Of a stretch of 64,000 bases of DNA, positions 26,403 through 37,174 are shown in pieces. A program made the translations under genes and the position numbers. The DNA comes from Duganella sp. 1411. Its GTDB lineage: Bacteria > Pseudomonadota > Gammaproteobacteria > Burkholderiales > Burkholderiaceae_D. The notes beneath the pieces are model-generated. The model was not told where the DNA came from. It did not search any database and saw only the letters and a program-made list of their open reading frames with translations. Location of the stretch: contig NZ_JAFICD010000001.1 of the NCBI RefSeq assembly GCF_017833525.1, positions 2,604,001 to 2,668,000 of the forward strand, read 5' to 3'. Within the stretch, counting starts at the first letter, position 1. Every line of letters starts with the position of its first letter.

Positions 26403-27650
26403 TCAGCTGAAGTTGAGTCCCATCCGCTCCGCCACGGTATGCATGTCCTTGTCGCCACGGCCCGACAGGTTGGCCAGAATGATCTTGTCCTTCGGCAGCG
26501 TGGCCGCCAGCTTCACCGCGTACGCCAGCGCGTGCGACGATTCCAGCGCCGGGATGATGCCTTCGATGTGACAACAATCGTGGAAGGCCTTGAGCGCCTC
26601 GTCGTCGGTGATCGACACGTACTCGGCGCGGCCGATATCCTTCAGGTAGGCGTGCTCCGGCCCCACGCCCGGATAATCCAGGCCGGCCGAGACCGAATGC
26701 GTCTCGATGATCTGGCCGTTCTCGTCCTGCAGCAGGTAGGTCCGGTTGCCGTGCAACACGCCCGGATAGCCCTTGGTCAGCGAGGCCGCGTGCTTGACGC
26801 CGTCGAGCCCCTCGCCCGCCGCCTCGACGCCGATCAGGCGCACCTGCTTCTGGTCGATGTACGGGTAGAAAATCCCCATCGCGTTCGAACCGCCGCCGAT
26901 GCAGGCCAGCACGTAATCCGGCTGGCGGCCGGTCATTTCCGGCATCTGCACCAGGCACTCCTCGCCGATCACCGACTGGAAGTCGCGCACCAGCATCGGG
27001 TACGGATGCGGGCCGGCCACGGTGCCGATGATGTAGAAGGTGTTTTCAATGTTGGTGACCCAGTCGCGCATGGCCTCGTTGAGCGCGTCCTTGAGCGTCT
27101 TCGAGCCGGACTCGACCGGCACGACCGTCGCACCCAGCAATTTCATGCGGTAGACGTTCTGCGCCTGGCGCTTGACGTCCTCGCTGCCCATGTAGACCAC
27201 GCACTCGAGGCCGAAACGGGCGCAGATGGTGGCGGTGGCGACGCCGTGCTGGCCGGCGCCCGTCTCGGCGATGACGCGCGGCTTGCCCATGCGCTTGGCC
27301 AGCAGGGCCTGGCCGATGACGTTGTTGATCTTGTGGGCGCCGGTGTGGTTCAGGTCCTCGCGCTTGAAGTAGATCTGCGCGCCGCCGGTCAGCTCGGACC
27401 AGCGCTTGGCGTGGTAGATCGGCGACGGGCGGCCGACGAAGTGCTTCAATTCGTAGCGGAATTCCTCGAGGAACTCGGGGTCCTTGCTGTAGCGCTCGTA
27501 AGCCTCGTTCAGCTCGGCCAGCGCGTAGGTCAGCGTTTCGGCCACGAAGGAGCCGCCGTACGGGCCGAAGTGGCCGGTGGCGTTGGGCAGTTCGTAATCC
27601 TTGGCGTGGAACAGGGGCGCGGCGGCGCCGATCTCAGGTAGTGCTTTCAT
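26403..27650 (-). CDS. trpB: Tryptophan synthase beta subunit
   Basis: A 415-residue PLP enzyme that condenses indole with serine. It has [15 protein letters not shown] near the start, the PLP lysine in [15 protein letters not shown], the phosphate loop [15 protein letters not shown] and the late segment [19 protein letters not shown]. The start ATG at 27650 overlaps the trpF stop by 17 bp, implying coupled translation. A TTG at 27668 would add six residues and is less likely. It forms the alpha2-beta2 complex with TrpA. Confidence 0.96.
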   Translation of the reverse strand: MKALPEIGAAAPLFHAKDYELPNATGHFGPYGGSFVAETLTYALAELNEAYERYSKDPEFLEEFRYELKHFVGRPSPIYHAKRWSELTGGAQIYFKREDLNHTGAHKINNVIGQALLAKRMGKPRVIAETGAGQHGVATATICARFGLECVVYMGSEDVKRQAQNVYRMKLLGATVVPVESGSKTLKDALNEAMRDWVTNIENTFYIIGTVAGPHPYPMLVRDFQSVIGEECLVQMPEMTGRQPDYVLACIGGGSNAMGIFYPYIDQKQVRLIGVEAAGEGLDGVKHAASLTKGYPGVLHGNRTYLLQDENGQIIETHSVSAGLDYPGVGPEHAYLKDIGRAEYVSITDDEALKAFHDCCHIEGIIPALESSHALAYAVKLAATLPKDKIILANLSGRGDKDMHTVAERMGLNFS

Positions 27651-28326
27651 GGTGGGTTTCGCTTTCAATCATGTCATCTCCGGCCCGCACCGCCGCGACG
27701 AAGGCGGCGATCTTGCGGGCGTCCTTGATCCCCTTGGACGCTTCGACACCACTGCTGATGTCGACGGCGTAGGGGCGTACACCGACCACCGCGTCAGTCG
27801 CGTTGTGTACGCTCAAGCCACCACTTAAAACGACCCGAGGCGCGAGATCTTTTGGAATGAGAGACCAATCAAAACCCTTTCCTGCGCCACCGTAGGCATC
27901 CACATATGTATCCAGCAACAAACTGGTGAACAAGGGACTGGCGGCGCGGCATAGTTGTTCGTATTCTAGCAAATCGGACGGCGAGGTGTCGGGTTTGACG
28001 CGAAACACCCGCATGAACTGGCGCCCGGCGGCGGTGGCGATGGCGGCCGACTGTTCGATTGTCTCGTCGCCGTGCAGCTGGATCAGCGCGATCGGCGCCA
28101 CGTTCACGGTGGCGGCCACCTCCTCCGGCGTGGCGTTGACGAACAAGCCGGTGCAGGTGATGAACGGCGGCACGGCCGCGATCAGCGCGGCCGCTTGCCC
28201 GGGCGTCACGTAGCGCGGGCTTTTGGGGTAGAACACGAAACCGATGGCATCGGCGCCGGCGGCCACGGCGGCTTGCACGTCTTCCACGCGGGTCAGGCCG
28301 CAGATTTTGATACGGGTGCGTGGCAT
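27634..28326 (-). CDS. trpF: Phosphoribosylanthranilate isomerase
   Basis: A 230-residue TIM-barrel isomerase of tryptophan synthesis. Landmarks: [20 protein letters not shown] with the catalytic cysteine, [28 protein letters not shown], and the C-terminal [33 protein letters not shown], which includes the catalytic aspartate. The start ATG at 28326 lies 14 nt after the truA stop. The 3' end overlaps trpB. TrpF stands alone here rather than fused to TrpC. Confidence 0.96.
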   Translation of the reverse strand: MPRTRIKICGLTRVEDVQAAVAAGADAIGFVFYPKSPRYVTPGQAAALIAAVPPFITCTGLFVNATPEEVAATVNVAPIALIQLHGDETIEQSAAIATAAGRQFMRVFRVKPDTSPSDLLEYEQLCRAASPLFTSLLLDTYVDAYGGAGKGFDWSLIPKDLAPRVVLSGGLSVHNATDAVVGVRPYAVDISSGVEASKGIKDARKIAAFVAAVRAGDDMIESETHHESTT

Positions 28327-28340
28327 GCGGTGTTTCCTTT

Positions 28341-29144
28341 TTAAAACCAAGGGAGCGCGCTGGTCGTCTCCAGCGGCAATTCCCATTTGGGGTCGTAGTC
28401 GATTTTGGCCAGGTACAGGCCGTCCGGCATGAAGGTCGGCGCCGCGGCGTGGCGGTCCTTGGTTTCCAGCAGTTGGCCCAGCCATTCGGGCTTTTCGCGC
28501 CCGGTGCCGATGTAGACCAGCGAGCCGACCAGGTTGCGCACCATGTGGTGCAGGAAGGCATTGGCGGTGATGGTGAACACCACCAGCTCGCCGACGCGCT
28601 TGATCTGGATGTCGTGCATCAGCTTGACCGGCGACTTGGCCTGGCATTGCGCGGCGCGAAAGGCGGTGAAGTCGTGCCAGCCGATCAGCGGCGCGACCGC
28701 TTGTCGCATCAGCTCGACGTCGAGCGGGCGGAAGCAGAAGCCGGCGCGGCCTTCCAGCAGCGGCGAGCGGGTCGGATTGTTGTACAGCACGTAATGATAG
28801 GTGCGGGCGCGGGCGCTGAAGCGGGCGTGGAAGAAGTCGTCGACGGTGGGGTCGCCGGGCAGTTCCTTGGCCCAGCGCACGGCGATCGACGGCGGCAGGA
28901 AGGCGTTGACGCCGCGCACCCAGGAATGGGCGTCGCGCGTCAGGTCGGTGTCGAAGTGGACCACTTGTTCGAGCGCGTGCACGCCGGTGTCGGTGCGGCC
29001 GGCGCAGGTGGTGGCCAGGCGCACCGTGGCGAATTTCTCCAGCGCCTGTTCCAGCTTGTCCTGGACCGTGTGGCCGTCTTCCTGTTTCTGGTAGCCGTGC
29101 CAGGCGGTGCCGTCGTACTGGACGCCGATTGCTATCCGTTTCAA
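28341..29144 (-). CDS. truA: tRNA pseudouridine synthase A
   Basis: A 267-residue enzyme that isomerises uridines 38-40 in the tRNA anticodon arm. It starts MKRIAIGVQYDGTAWHGYQK; the catalytic aspartate lies in CAGRTDTGVHALEQVVHFDT; conserved ARARTYHYVLYN and FLHHMVRNLVGSLVYIGTG follow. It sits between fimV and trpF, as in most betaproteobacteria and in E. coli relatives, where truA tracks with the asd/fimV region. The gap to fimV is 53 nt. Confidence 0.97.
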   Translation of the reverse strand: MKRIAIGVQYDGTAWHGYQKQEDGHTVQDKLEQALEKFATVRLATTCAGRTDTGVHALEQVVHFDTDLTRDAHSWVRGVNAFLPPSIAVRWAKELPGDPTVDDFFHARFSARARTYHYVLYNNPTRSPLLEGRAGFCFRPLDVELMRQAVAPLIGWHDFTAFRAAQCQAKSPVKLMHDIQIKRVGELVVFTITANAFLHHMVRNLVGSLVYIGTGREKPEWLGQLLETKDRHAAAPTFMPDGLYLAKIDYDPKWELPLETTSALPWF

Positions 29145-29197
29145 TTGCTGCCCGATGTGATGTTTGAGGCTGGCATTATATCGGACAACGCCAACAC

Positions 29198-31984
29198 CTA
29201 TCCCAGCTGCGCCTTCATCGCGTTGGCCTTGGCGATCTGGTCGTCGCTGCCGCCGCGCAGCACTTCGTCCAGCAACTCGCGCGCGCCTTCCTTGTCGCCG
29301 ATTTCCTGATAGGCGATCGCCAGGTCGAGCTTGGTGTCCATTTCCATGTGGTGCGCCGACATGGTGTCGTCGCGCGGCGCCGGTTCGGCAGTGCCCGCGC
29401 CGCCCAAGCCATTATCCAGATCGAGGTTGATGTCCGACAGGTCGAACTCGCGCGCCGGCGCCGGCGCGGCCGTGATCGATTCCGCGTCCTCCGGCAATTC
29501 CAGGGCGGCATCGAAATCCATCGCCTTCGGCTCGGCTTTCGGCGGCTCGGTAAGGGCCGGCACCTCCGGAATATCGAAGCCCATGATGTCCATGTCCAAT
29601 GGATCGGTGCCCGCCGCCGGTGTCCGCTGCGCCGCTTCGGCCGGCAGATCGAGGCTGAAGTCCATGCTCGGATCATCGGCCGGCGCTGGCGTTGCCGCCG
29701 CCGGTTTCGCCGGCGCGTCGAAGGCCAGGTCGAACGGATCGTCGGCCGCCGCTTCCGGCTCCGGCGCCGGCATTTCGATCGGCGCCTTGCTGCTGGCGAC
29801 CGGCTCGAAACTCATGTCGCCCAGGTCGAAGTCCATCAGGTTGTCCGATTCGGCGGCCACCGAGGCCGGCGATATCGATGCGTCGGCCGGTTGCGGCAAG
29901 GCCGTCTCCAGATCGCCACCGAAGTCCATGCCGGCACCGTCGTCGCGCGCAGGCGCGGCGGCCGGCGCCGCATCGAAGCCCAGATCGAGGTCGAGGCCGG
30001 CGGGGCCAGGCGCGGCGGCGGGCCGCTCGGCGCCGAAATCGTCGCCGGTGCCGAAATCGTTGCCGAAGTCCGTGGCCGAATACGCCGAGGCGGCGGCGGC
30101 TGCTGCGGCAGCGCCGGCCGCCACCGGCACCGCTGAGGCCGCGGCCGCTACTCCGGCCCCGGCACCGTCATGCGCCGGCGAGTACAGCGGGTTGGTCGGA
30201 TCGAGGGACTGGCCCATGGCGGCCGCCTGCGCCCACTCCTCGCCGTGGCCGCGCGTCATCGCGTACAGCTCGGAAGCCTGGCTCTCGAAGCCGCTGGCGT
30301 CCTTGCGGGTGGCGTAGATTTCCAGCAGCTTCAGCCGCACGGGATAGCGTTCGGGATGGGTGCGCAGCGCTTCCTTGAGGATGTCCTCGGCCTGGGCATC
30401 GCGGCCGTAGGCGATGTAGACGTCGGCTTCGGCCACCGGATCGACTTCGTTGGTGTCGAGCTGGCTGGCCGATGGCGCGAAGTTGGAATTGAACACGCTG
30501 TTGCTGGTGTCAACATTCTGGGCGCCGGCCTCGGTGATGAAAGGCTGTATCGGCGTGGTCGGGTCGGGCGGCATGACGATCTCGCCCGGCACGACGACGA
30601 ATTTCTTGCGGCGGCGCGCGACGATGATGCCGTAGACCAGCGCCAGCAACGCGGCGGCGGCCAGGCCGACCAGTTGCAGGTTGTCCATCATCACTTCGTA
30701 CCAGCTCGGCTCGACGGGCTTCCTCGGCGGCACCGCCAGCGAGCGCTTCGGCTTGGGCGGCGCGGCCTGCCCGGCGGCCGGCGCCGGGGTGGGCGCAGAG
30801 GCCGCGGGCGCCGCTGCGGCGGGCTTTTCAGCGGCCGTCTTGCTCTTCACCGCCATCAACTTTTCAAGGTCGTTGACGTTCTTTTCCAGTTCCTTGACGC
30901 GCGCGGCGGCTTCGTCGACCTGCTTTTGCTTGGCGATGCTTTCTTCGGCCGCCAGCCCCGTCTTGCCCTCGGCCGGCGCGGTGGCGGTCGATTTGGACAA
31001 GGTCAGCTTGTCCTTGGCCTCGTTGACGGCGTTCGGTTTTTCCTCGACCTTGGCGGTGATCTTGCCCTTGACGTTCTGGGTCGTCTCCGCTTCCTTGGCC
31101 GGCGTGCTGCTGGCCACCTGGCCGGCCAGCCGGGCGCGGTAGGCATTGAAATCGACCGCGTGCGCGACGACCACGCCGCGCGCCTCGCCCTCGGGCGCGA
31201 TGGAACGGATCGCGCCGGAATCCGGCACCTTGAGGATCTGGCCGGACTTCAACCGGTTCATGTTATTGCCGGAAAACGCCTCCGGATTGGCGCGGTACAG
31301 CGCCACCAGCATCATGTCCAGCGAAATGTCGCCCGGCTTGACCTGGTTGGCGATGCGGGTCAGGGTGTCGCCTTTTTTGACGGTGTACTGCTCGGCCGAT
31401 TTCTTGGCCGGCTGCTGCCTGGCGGGCGCGGCCGAAGCGGCCGGCGCGGAGGGCGCCGGCGCGGCGGCGACCGGCGCATTCGGCGCCGTCGCGGCCGGCG
31501 CGGCGGCCTGGCGACCCAGATCGACCGGCGCGGCCACTTGCGGCGACTGCGCCGCGCGCATGTCCGGCGGGTCGAGCAGGAAGGTGTATTCGCGCACCAT
31601 GCGCCCGCCGTTCCACTTCAGCTCGAGCAGCATGTCGACGAACGGCTCGTTGACGGGCTGGCTCGACGAGACGCGGATCAGCTGGCGGCCGCCGCGCTGC
31701 TCGACCTCGAAGCGCAGCGACATCAGCGCCGGGTTGAAGTCGATATTGGCGGTGCGGAAGGCGTCGGCCGACGCCAGCTGCGCGACCAGGCCGCTGGCCT
31801 CGTCGGCGCTGACGGCCGTCAGTTCGATTTCCGCCCGCAACGGCTGGCCCAGCGACGACAGGACGGTCAGCTTGCCGAGCCCGGCAGCGTTTGCGGCGGC
31901 GGACAACAACACCGCACTGGCGACCGCGCCGGTTAGTGTTTTCAACGCGAACGAAACGATGCGGGAGCGATTGGGTACGGGCAT
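29198..31984 (-). CDS. fimV: FimV-like peptidoglycan-binding hub protein
   Basis: A 928-residue inner-membrane protein. The signal peptide (about 1-33, ending SAAANAAG) and FimV N-terminal domain (GKLTVLSSLGQPLRAEIELT to about 150) lead to a LysM domain (EQYTVKKGDTLTRIANQVKP) with a coiled coil after it. A membrane helix (NLQLVGLAAAALLALVYGII) separates the periplasmic part from a long acidic cytoplasmic part with repeated DFDL/MDFD motifs. It ends in the FimV C-terminal TPR-like domain (DTKLDLAIAYQEIGDKEGAR). FimV organises type IV pili and polar signalling in Pseudomonas. It lies in its standard place between asd and truA. Confidence 0.93.
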   Translation of the reverse strand: MPVPNRSRIVSFALKTLTGAVASAVLLSAAANAAGLGKLTVLSSLGQPLRAEIELTAVSADEASGLVAQLASADAFRTANIDFNPALMSLRFEVEQRGGRQLIRVSSSQPVNEPFVDMLLELKWNGGRMVREYTFLLDPPDMRAAQSPQVAAPVDLGRQAAAPAATAPNAPVAAAPAPSAPAASAAPARQQPAKKSAEQYTVKKGDTLTRIANQVKPGDISLDMMLVALYRANPEAFSGNNMNRLKSGQILKVPDSGAIRSIAPEGEARGVVVAHAVDFNAYRARLAGQVASSTPAKEAETTQNVKGKITAKVEEKPNAVNEAKDKLTLSKSTATAPAEGKTGLAAEESIAKQKQVDEAAARVKELEKNVNDLEKLMAVKSKTAAEKPAAAAPAASAPTPAPAAGQAAPPKPKRSLAVPPRKPVEPSWYEVMMDNLQLVGLAAAALLALVYGIIVARRRKKFVVVPGEIVMPPDPTTPIQPFITEAGAQNVDTSNSVFNSNFAPSASQLDTNEVDPVAEADVYIAYGRDAQAEDILKEALRTHPERYPVRLKLLEIYATRKDASGFESQASELYAMTRGHGEEWAQAAAMGQSLDPTNPLYSPAHDGAGAGVAAAASAVPVAAGAAAAAAAASAYSATDFGNDFGTGDDFGAERPAAAPGPAGLDLDLGFDAAPAAAPARDDGAGMDFGGDLETALPQPADASISPASVAAESDNLMDFDLGDMSFEPVASSKAPIEMPAPEPEAAADDPFDLAFDAPAKPAAATPAPADDPSMDFSLDLPAEAAQRTPAAGTDPLDMDIMGFDIPEVPALTEPPKAEPKAMDFDAALELPEDAESITAAPAPAREFDLSDINLDLDNGLGGAGTAEPAPRDDTMSAHHMEMDTKLDLAIAYQEIGDKEGARELLDEVLRGGSDDQIAKANAMKAQLG

Positions 31985-32128
31985 AGTGGGCGGCGGTAGA
32001 TTGTCAGAGGGAAAATGTTACTTTCCCGGATATACCAACATATCATCATGCACATGAGCATGCAAGCTTTGCGCGCCGTTTCTCAAGTGATACATGAGGA
32101 GTTGTCAGCTCTGTGCCTAATTTAAACC

Positions 32129-32178
32129 AAAAAAAGGGGTTTTCCCTATGAAAGCACACAGAGAAAACCCCTTTTTTT
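32129..32178 (-). terminator. Bidirectional intrinsic terminator after asd
   Basis: Stem GGGGTTTTC (32136-32144) / GAAAACCCC (32163-32171) is flanked by seven As and seven Ts. On the minus strand it ends the leu-asd message before fimV. A family B palindrome lies between it and the asd stop. Confidence 0.88.
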
Positions 32179-32205
32179 CCAACACAGCGGCGGCCGCGTG
32201 GTGAT

Positions 32206-32249
32206 GGGGTCGTACCCGGCGGGTACGACCCCGCTTGGCCGCGCGGGTT
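32206..32249. repeat. Family B palindrome, copy 2 (3' of asd)
   Basis: Inner hairpin GGGGTCGTACCC/GGGTACGACCCC (32206-32232) with a right outer arm GCGGGTTT. The left outer arm is not clear in this copy. It ends 3 nt before the asd stop codon. Confidence 0.85.
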
Positions 32250-32252
32250 TGC

Positions 32253-33395
32253 TTACTTGTCCAGCACGATGCGCAGCATGCGGCGCAGCGGTTCGGCCGC
32301 GCCCCACAGCAGCTGGTCGCCGACGGTGAACGCGGACAGGTAATCGTCGCCCATGCTCATCTTGCGCAGGCGGCCGACCGGGATCGTCAGGCTGCCGGTG
32401 GCGGCGGCCGGCGACAGGTCCTTGACCGACGCTTCACGCGTGTTCGGCACCACTTTGACCCACTGGTTGTTGGCGGCGATGATGTCGTGGATCTCGTCGA
32501 TCGGCACGTCCTTCTTCAGCTTGATGGTCAGCGCCTGCGAATGGCTGCGCATGGCGCCGATGCGCACGCACAGGCCGTCGACCGGAATCGCTCGGCCGGC
32601 GCCCCGGTTGGAGCCGAAGTCGGCGCCCAGGCCGAGGATCTTGTTGGTTTCGGCGCCGCCCTTCCACTCTTCCTTCGACTGGCCGTTGCCCAGGTCCTTG
32701 TCGATCCAAGGGATCAGGTTGCCGGCCAGCGGCGCGCCGAACTGCTTGGTCTCTTCGGCGCTCAGGCCGTGCTGGGTGGCCAGCACCTGGCGGTCGATCT
32801 CCAGGATGGCCGAGGCCGGATCATCCAGCAGCGCCTTGACCGACGAGTTGATCGTGCCGAACTGGGTCAGCAACTCGCGCATGTGCTGGGCGCCGCCGCC
32901 CGAGGCCGCCTGGTACGTCATCGACGTCATCCACTCGACCAGGTTGTGCTGGAACAGGCCGCCCAGGCCCATCAGCATGCACGACACGGTGCAATTGCCG
33001 CCGATGTAGTTCTTCACGCCCTTGCCCAGCGCGTCCTTGATGACGTGCAGGTTGACCGGGTCCAGCACGATGACGGCGTCCTTCTCCATGCGCAGGGTCG
33101 ACGCGGCGTCGATCCAGTAGCCGTTCCAGCCGGCCGCGCGCAGTTTCGGGAACACCTCGGTGGTGTAGTCGCCGCCCTGGCACGAGATGATGATCTCGCA
33201 CTTTTTCAGTTCGTCGATGTCGGTCGCGCTTTTCAGTTTGGTTTCATTCTTCGCCATCTTCGGGGCGTCGCCGCCCGGGTTCGACGTCGTGAAAAACACC
33301 GGTTCGATGTGGGCGAAATCGCCCTCTTCCTGCATGCGCTGCATCAGGACCGAACCGACCATACCGCGCCAACCTACCAAGCCTACGAGTTTCAT
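32253..33395 (-). CDS. asd: Aspartate-semialdehyde dehydrogenase
   Basis: A 380-residue NADPH enzyme that makes aspartate semialdehyde for lysine/diaminopimelate, threonine and methionine synthesis. It begins [20 protein letters not shown]; the catalytic cysteine is in [19 protein letters not shown]; conserved IDAASTLRM and [18 protein letters not shown] follow. The start ATG at 33395 is 26 nt after leuB. The length and pattern match the gammaproteobacterial-type enzyme. The terminator and palindrome downstream end the leucine-operon message. Confidence 0.96.
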   Translation of the reverse strand: MKLVGLVGWRGMVGSVLMQRMQEEGDFAHIEPVFFTTSNPGGDAPKMAKNETKLKSATDIDELKKCEIIISCQGGDYTTEVFPKLRAAGWNGYWIDAASTLRMEKDAVIVLDPVNLHVIKDALGKGVKNYIGGNCTVSCMLMGLGGLFQHNLVEWMTSMTYQAASGGGAQHMRELLTQFGTINSSVKALLDDPASAILEIDRQVLATQHGLSAEETKQFGAPLAGNLIPWIDKDLGNGQSKEEWKGGAETNKILGLGADFGSNRGAGRAIPVDGLCVRIGAMRSHSQALTIKLKKDVPIDEIHDIIAANNQWVKVVPNTREASVKDLSPAAATGSLTIPVGRLRKMSMGDDYLSAFTVGDQLLWGAAEPLRRMLRIVLDK

Positions 33396-33421
33396 TTTGC
33401 TCTTCCTTGTCTTGAGTTTTT

Positions 33422-34492
33422 TTATGCCAGTGCCTTGACGACCGCGTTGCCCATCTCCTCGGTGCCCACCTTGGTGGTGCCCGGTTCGAAGATGTCGCCG
33501 GTGCGCAGGCCCTGCGCCAGCACGCTCTTGACGGCGGTCTCGATGCGGTCGGCCTGCTCGGTCTTGTCGAAGGTGTAGCGCAGCATCATCGCCGCCGACA
33601 GGATGGTCGCCAGCGGATTGGCGATGCCCTTGCCGGCGATGTCGGGCGCCGAACCGTGCGACGGCTCGTACAGGCCCTTGTTGTTGGCGTCGAGCGAGGC
33701 CGACGGCAACATGCCGATCGAGCCGGTCAGCATGGCCGCGCAATCGCTGAGGATGTCGCCGAACATATTGCCGGTGACGATGACGTCGAACTTCTTCGGC
33801 GCGCGCACCAGTTGCATGGCGGCGTTGTCGACATACATGTGCTCGAGCGCGACGTCCGGGTATTCCTTGTGGACGTCGGTGACGATGTCCTTCCAGAACT
33901 GGAACGTCTCCAGCACGTTGGCCTTGTCGACGCTGGTCAGGCGCTTGTCGCGCTTTTGCGCGGCCTGGAACGCCACGTGGGCGATGCGGCGGATCTCGCC
34001 TTCGGCGTAGCGCATGGTGTCGAAACCTTCGCGCTGGCCTTTGAACGGGCCGTCCGGGCACTCGCGCACGCCGCGCGGCTGGCCGAAGTAGATGTCGCCG
34101 GTCAGTTCGCGCACGATCAGGATGTCGAGGCCGGACACGACTTCAGGCTTCAAGGTCGAGGCGCCCGCCAGTTCCGGATACAAAATCGCCGGACGCAGGT
34201 TGCCGAACAGGCCCAGCTGCTTGCGCAGGCCGAGGATGGCTTGTTCCGGGCGCAGCGCGCGTTCCAAGGTGTCGTACTGGTAGTCGCCGACGGCGCCGAA
34301 CAGCACCGCGTCGGCCGCCTTGGCCAGCGCCAAGGTGCCTTCCGGCAGCGGATGGCCGTGGGCGGCGTAGCCGGCGCCGCCGACGGGGGCGGTCTCCAGC
34401 TCGAACGATTCGCCCAGCACATTGAGGACCTTGACGGCTTGGGCGATGATTTCCGGGCCGATACCGTCGCCCGGGAGGATTGCGATTTTCAT
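33422..34492 (-). CDS. leuB: 3-isopropylmalate dehydrogenase
   Basis: A 356-residue NAD-dependent decarboxylating dehydrogenase, third step of leucine synthesis. It starts [20 protein letters not shown]; substrate-binding arginines lie in [35 protein letters not shown] and [20 protein letters not shown] are diagnostic. It stands 14 nt after leuD in the leuC-ecn-leuD-leuB-asd run. Confidence 0.97.
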   Translation of the reverse strand: MKIAILPGDGIGPEIIAQAVKVLNVLGESFELETAPVGGAGYAAHGHPLPEGTLALAKAADAVLFGAVGDYQYDTLERALRPEQAILGLRKQLGLFGNLRPAILYPELAGASTLKPEVVSGLDILIVRELTGDIYFGQPRGVRECPDGPFKGQREGFDTMRYAEGEIRRIAHVAFQAAQKRDKRLTSVDKANVLETFQFWKDIVTDVHKEYPDVALEHMYVDNAAMQLVRAPKKFDVIVTGNMFGDILSDCAAMLTGSIGMLPSASLDANNKGLYEPSHGSAPDIAGKGIANPLATILSAAMMLRYTFDKTEQADRIETAVKSVLAQGLRTGDIFEPGTTKVGTEEMGNAVVKALA

Positions 34493-34506
34493 GTGAGTTT
34501 TCGAGA

Positions 34507-35154
34507 TTAGATGACGTTAGCCAACCAGGGTTGGTTTGCCAGATGGCGCTCTTCGAAGCCGCGGATGGCGTCGGCGTGGCGCAGGGTCAGGCCGATATCG
34601 TCGAGTCCGTTCATCAGGCAGTATTTGCGGAAGGCGTCGATCTCGAAGGGATAGGAGATGCTGCCATTGCTGGTGGAAATGCGCTGCTGCTCAAGGTCGA
34701 CCACCAGACGGTAACCGGGGAAGGCCTTGACTTCGTTGAACAGATGATCGATCTGCGTTTCACTCAAAACGATGGGCAGCAAGCCGCTCTTGTAACAATT
34801 GTTGAAGAAGATGTCGGCGAACGACGGCGCGATGATGGCGCGGAAGCCGTACTGGTCGAGCGCCCACGGCGCGTGTTCGCGCGACGAGCCGCAGCCGAAG
34901 TTCTTGCGGGTCAGCAGGATCGAGGCGCCCTGGTAGCGCGGCTCGTTGAGCACGAACTCCGGGTTCAGCGGACGCTTGCTGTTGTCCATGCCGGGTTCGC
35001 CGTGGTCGAGGTAGCGCCACTCGTCGAACAGGTTGGGGCCGAAGCCGGTGCGATGGATGGACTTCAGGAATTGCTTCGGAATGATGGCGTCGGTGTCGAC
35101 GTTGGCGCGGTCGAGCGGGGCCACCAGGCCTTCGTATATCGTAAATTTATCCAT
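34507..35154 (-). CDS. leuD: 3-isopropylmalate dehydratase small subunit
   Basis: A 215-residue swivelling-domain subunit of isopropylmalate isomerase. It has [20 protein letters not shown] near the start, [20 protein letters not shown] and the late [20 protein letters not shown]. It works with LeuC, encoded upstream on the same strand. The two are separated by the entericidin-like gene, an arrangement common in betaproteobacteria. Confidence 0.97.
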   Translation of the reverse strand: MDKFTIYEGLVAPLDRANVDTDAIIPKQFLKSIHRTGFGPNLFDEWRYLDHGEPGMDNSKRPLNPEFVLNEPRYQGASILLTRKNFGCGSSREHAPWALDQYGFRAIIAPSFADIFFNNCYKSGLLPIVLSETQIDHLFNEVKAFPGYRLVVDLEQQRISTSNGSISYPFEIDAFRKYCLMNGLDDIGLTLRHADAIRGFEERHLANQPWLANVI

Positions 35155-35207
35155 GATCTCGTTCGGGTTGTGCGACGGCGGACCGTCGCGGCCCGCCGTT
35201 CTGCGGA

Positions 35208-35345
35208 TTATTTTTTGGTCGAAGCGCCTTCCAGCGACTCACCGACTTTTTTGACGTCCTTGCCGAAGCCGTTGACTGTGTTGCAGCCGGTCAGGATCAG
35301 CGCAAGGAAGGACAGTGATACGGACAGGGCGAATAGTTTTTTCAT
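35208..35345 (-). CDS. Entericidin-like small lipoprotein
   Basis: A 45-residue lipoprotein. The signal [20 protein letters not shown] is followed by the lipobox LTGC, so lipidation falls on Cys21. The mature peptide ([20 protein letters not shown], ending ASTKK) is the entericidin A/B family pattern (CNTxxGxGxDxxxxGxxxx). Entericidins form a membrane-active toxin/antidote pair in Enterobacteria; betaproteobacteria commonly carry one copy between leuC and leuD, and its role there is not known. ATG at 35345, TAA at 35208-35210. Confidence 0.85.
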   Translation of the reverse strand: MKKLFALSVSLSFLALILTGCNTVNGFGKDVKKVGESLEGASTKK

Positions 35346-35402
35346 GTTGGACTCTCGTCTGGACAGTTATTTTTATATCTCACCGGATTCGCGGATCACG
35401 CG

Positions 35403-35475
35403 AAACCCGTAAAGCTGGGGTCGTACGGGGACGCCGAGTCCCGGTCGGGTACGACCCCGACCGGCAGGTCGGGTT
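35403..35475. repeat. Family B palindrome, copy 3 (between leuC and the entericidin gene)
   Basis: Outer arms AACCCG/CGGGTT enclose GGGGTCGTAC (from 35417) and GTACGACCCC (to 35458). The loop is longer than in other copies (GGGGACGCCGAGTCCCGGTC). It ends 3 nt before the leuC stop codon. Confidence 0.8.
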
Positions 35476-35478
35476 ACT

Positions 35479-36882
35479 TCAGCGCAGCGCGCGCACGTCG
35501 ACGAAGTGGCCGGCGATACCGGCGGCGGCGGCCATCGCGGGCGACACCAGATGGGTGCGTCCGCCCTGGCCTTGGCGTCCTTCGAAATTACGGTTGGAGG
35601 TCGAGGCGCAGCGCTCGCCCGGTTCCAGGCGGTCGGCGTTCATCGCCAGGCACATCGAGCAGCCCGGCTCGCGCCACTCGAAACCGGCGTCCTTGAAGAT
35701 GCGGTCCAGGCCCTCGCGCTCGGCCTGGTCCTTGACCAGCCCCGAGCCCGGCACCACCAGCGCCAGCTTGACGTTGGAGGCGCGCTGCTTGCCGCGCACC
35801 ACGGCGGCGGCGGCGCGCAAGTCCTCGATGCGCGAGTTGGTGCACGAACCGATGAACACCTTGTCGATGCGGATGTCCTCGATTGCCGTGTTCGGCTTGA
35901 GGTTCATGTAGACCAGCGCCTTTTCCATCGCGTCGCGCTTGACGCTGTCCTTTTCCTGGTCCGGATCGGGCACGCGGCCGTCGATCGAGGTCACCATCTC
36001 CGGCGACGTGCCCCAGGTCACCTGCGGCTTGATGTCGGCGGCGTCGAGCGTGACGACCAGGTCGAAGCGGGCGCCGGCGTCCGAATGCAAGGTGCGCCAG
36101 TAATCGACCGCGCGGTCCCAGTGCGGGCCGACGGGCGAGAACGGCCGGCCCTTGACGTAGTTGATGGTGGTATCGTCGACGCCGATGATGCCGGCGCGCG
36201 CGCCCGCCTCGATCGCCATGTTACAGACGGTCATGCGGCCTTCCATCGACAGCGCGCGGATGGTCGAGCCGCCGAACTCGATACAGTAGCCGGTGCCGCC
36301 GGCGGTGCCGATCTTACCGATGATGGCCAGCACGACGTCCTTGGCGGTGACGCCGGCCGGCAGCGCGCCGTCGACCTGCACCAGCATCGCCTTGGATTTT
36401 TTCTGCAGCAGCGTTTGGGTGGCCAGCACGTGCTCGACCTCGGAGGTGCCGATGCCGTGCGCCAGCGCGCCGAACGCGCCGTGGGTCGACGTGTGCGAGT
36501 CGCCGCAGACGACCGTCATGCCCGGCAGGGTGGCGCCCTGCTCCGGCCCGATCACGTGGACGATGCCCTGGCGCTTGTCGTTCATGTTGAAATAGGTCAG
36601 GCCGTAGGACTTGGCGTTCTTGTCCAAGGTTTCGACCTGCAGGCGCGAGACCGGGTCGGCGATGCCGTCGGCGCGCGAGGTGGTCGGCACGTTGTGGTCG
36701 GCCACGGCCAGGTTGGCCGACAGGCGCCACGGCTGGCGGTTGGCGGCGCGCAGGCCGTCGAAGGCCTGCGGGCTGGTGACTTCGTGCACCAGGTGGCGGT
36801 CGATGTAGAGGATGGTCGTGCCGTCTTCCTCGGCCTTGACCACGTGCGATTCCCAGAGTTTGTCGTAAAGCGTCTTCATCAT
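35479..36882 (-). CDS. leuC: 3-isopropylmalate dehydratase large subunit
   Basis: A 467-residue aconitase-family subunit with a [4Fe-4S] cluster. It starts [15 protein letters not shown]; the cluster cysteines lie in [13 protein letters not shown] and [41 protein letters not shown] is diagnostic. It isomerises 2-isopropylmalate with LeuD. ATGATG at 36882/36879 gives two near-equivalent starts; an ATG at 36921 would add 13 non-conserved residues. The ribosome site is weak in all cases. First gene of the leucine cluster, with 290 nt of upstream DNA. Confidence 0.96.
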   Translation of the reverse strand: MMKTLYDKLWESHVVKAEEDGTTILYIDRHLVHEVTSPQAFDGLRAANRQPWRLSANLAVADHNVPTTSRADGIADPVSRLQVETLDKNAKSYGLTYFNMNDKRQGIVHVIGPEQGATLPGMTVVCGDSHTSTHGAFGALAHGIGTSEVEHVLATQTLLQKKSKAMLVQVDGALPAGVTAKDVVLAIIGKIGTAGGTGYCIEFGGSTIRALSMEGRMTVCNMAIEAGARAGIIGVDDTTINYVKGRPFSPVGPHWDRAVDYWRTLHSDAGARFDLVVTLDAADIKPQVTWGTSPEMVTSIDGRVPDPDQEKDSVKRDAMEKALVYMNLKPNTAIEDIRIDKVFIGSCTNSRIEDLRAAAAVVRGKQRASNVKLALVVPGSGLVKDQAEREGLDRIFKDAGFEWREPGCSMCLAMNADRLEPGERCASTSNRNFEGRQGQGGRTHLVSPAMAAAAGIAGHFVDVRALR

Positions 36883-37039
36883 GTTGTGTGCTGACTGCTG
36901 CTGCCTGTGTGAGTGATCCACTTCGATTATGCCATATTGTGCAATGCGATAGCGGGCGCCGCCGCCGGGCCTCGTGAGCCGACGCGGTTCCGCCTATCGA
37001 TACACTTTTTATGACTCCTATTAGAAAATTGTTGCATTC

Positions 37040-37107
37040 AACCCGCACAACGCAAAAGGGGTCGTACCCTTGGGGGTACGACCCCGCGACGGATCGCCGT
37101 GCGGGGT
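37040..37107. repeat. Family B nested palindrome, copy 4 (3' of cheA)
   Basis: Outer arms AACCCGCAC (37040-37048) and GTGCGGGGT (37099-37107) enclose the inner hairpin GGGGTCGTACCC/GGGTACGACCCC. It lies between the leuC promoter region and the terminator of the cheZ-cheA message. Confidence 0.88.
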
Positions 37108-37120
37108 ACTAAAAACGAAC

Positions 37121-37147
37121 AAAAAAAAAGCCTGCGTGGACGCAGGC
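37121..37147 (-). terminator. Intrinsic terminator after cheA
   Basis: Stem GCCTGCGT/ACGCAGGC (37130-37147) is followed, on the minus strand, by nine Ts. It lies 27 nt past the cheA stop. Confidence 0.9.
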
Positions 37148-37174
37148 TTTCGTGTTGTTGGCTCAATCTTTCGA

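Noticed and set aside
29198..31936. Long plus-strand frames opposite fimV
   Set aside because: Their Arg/Gly/His-rich content mirrors the Ala/Pro-rich fimV coding strand; fimV has a signal peptide, LysM and C-terminal domains.
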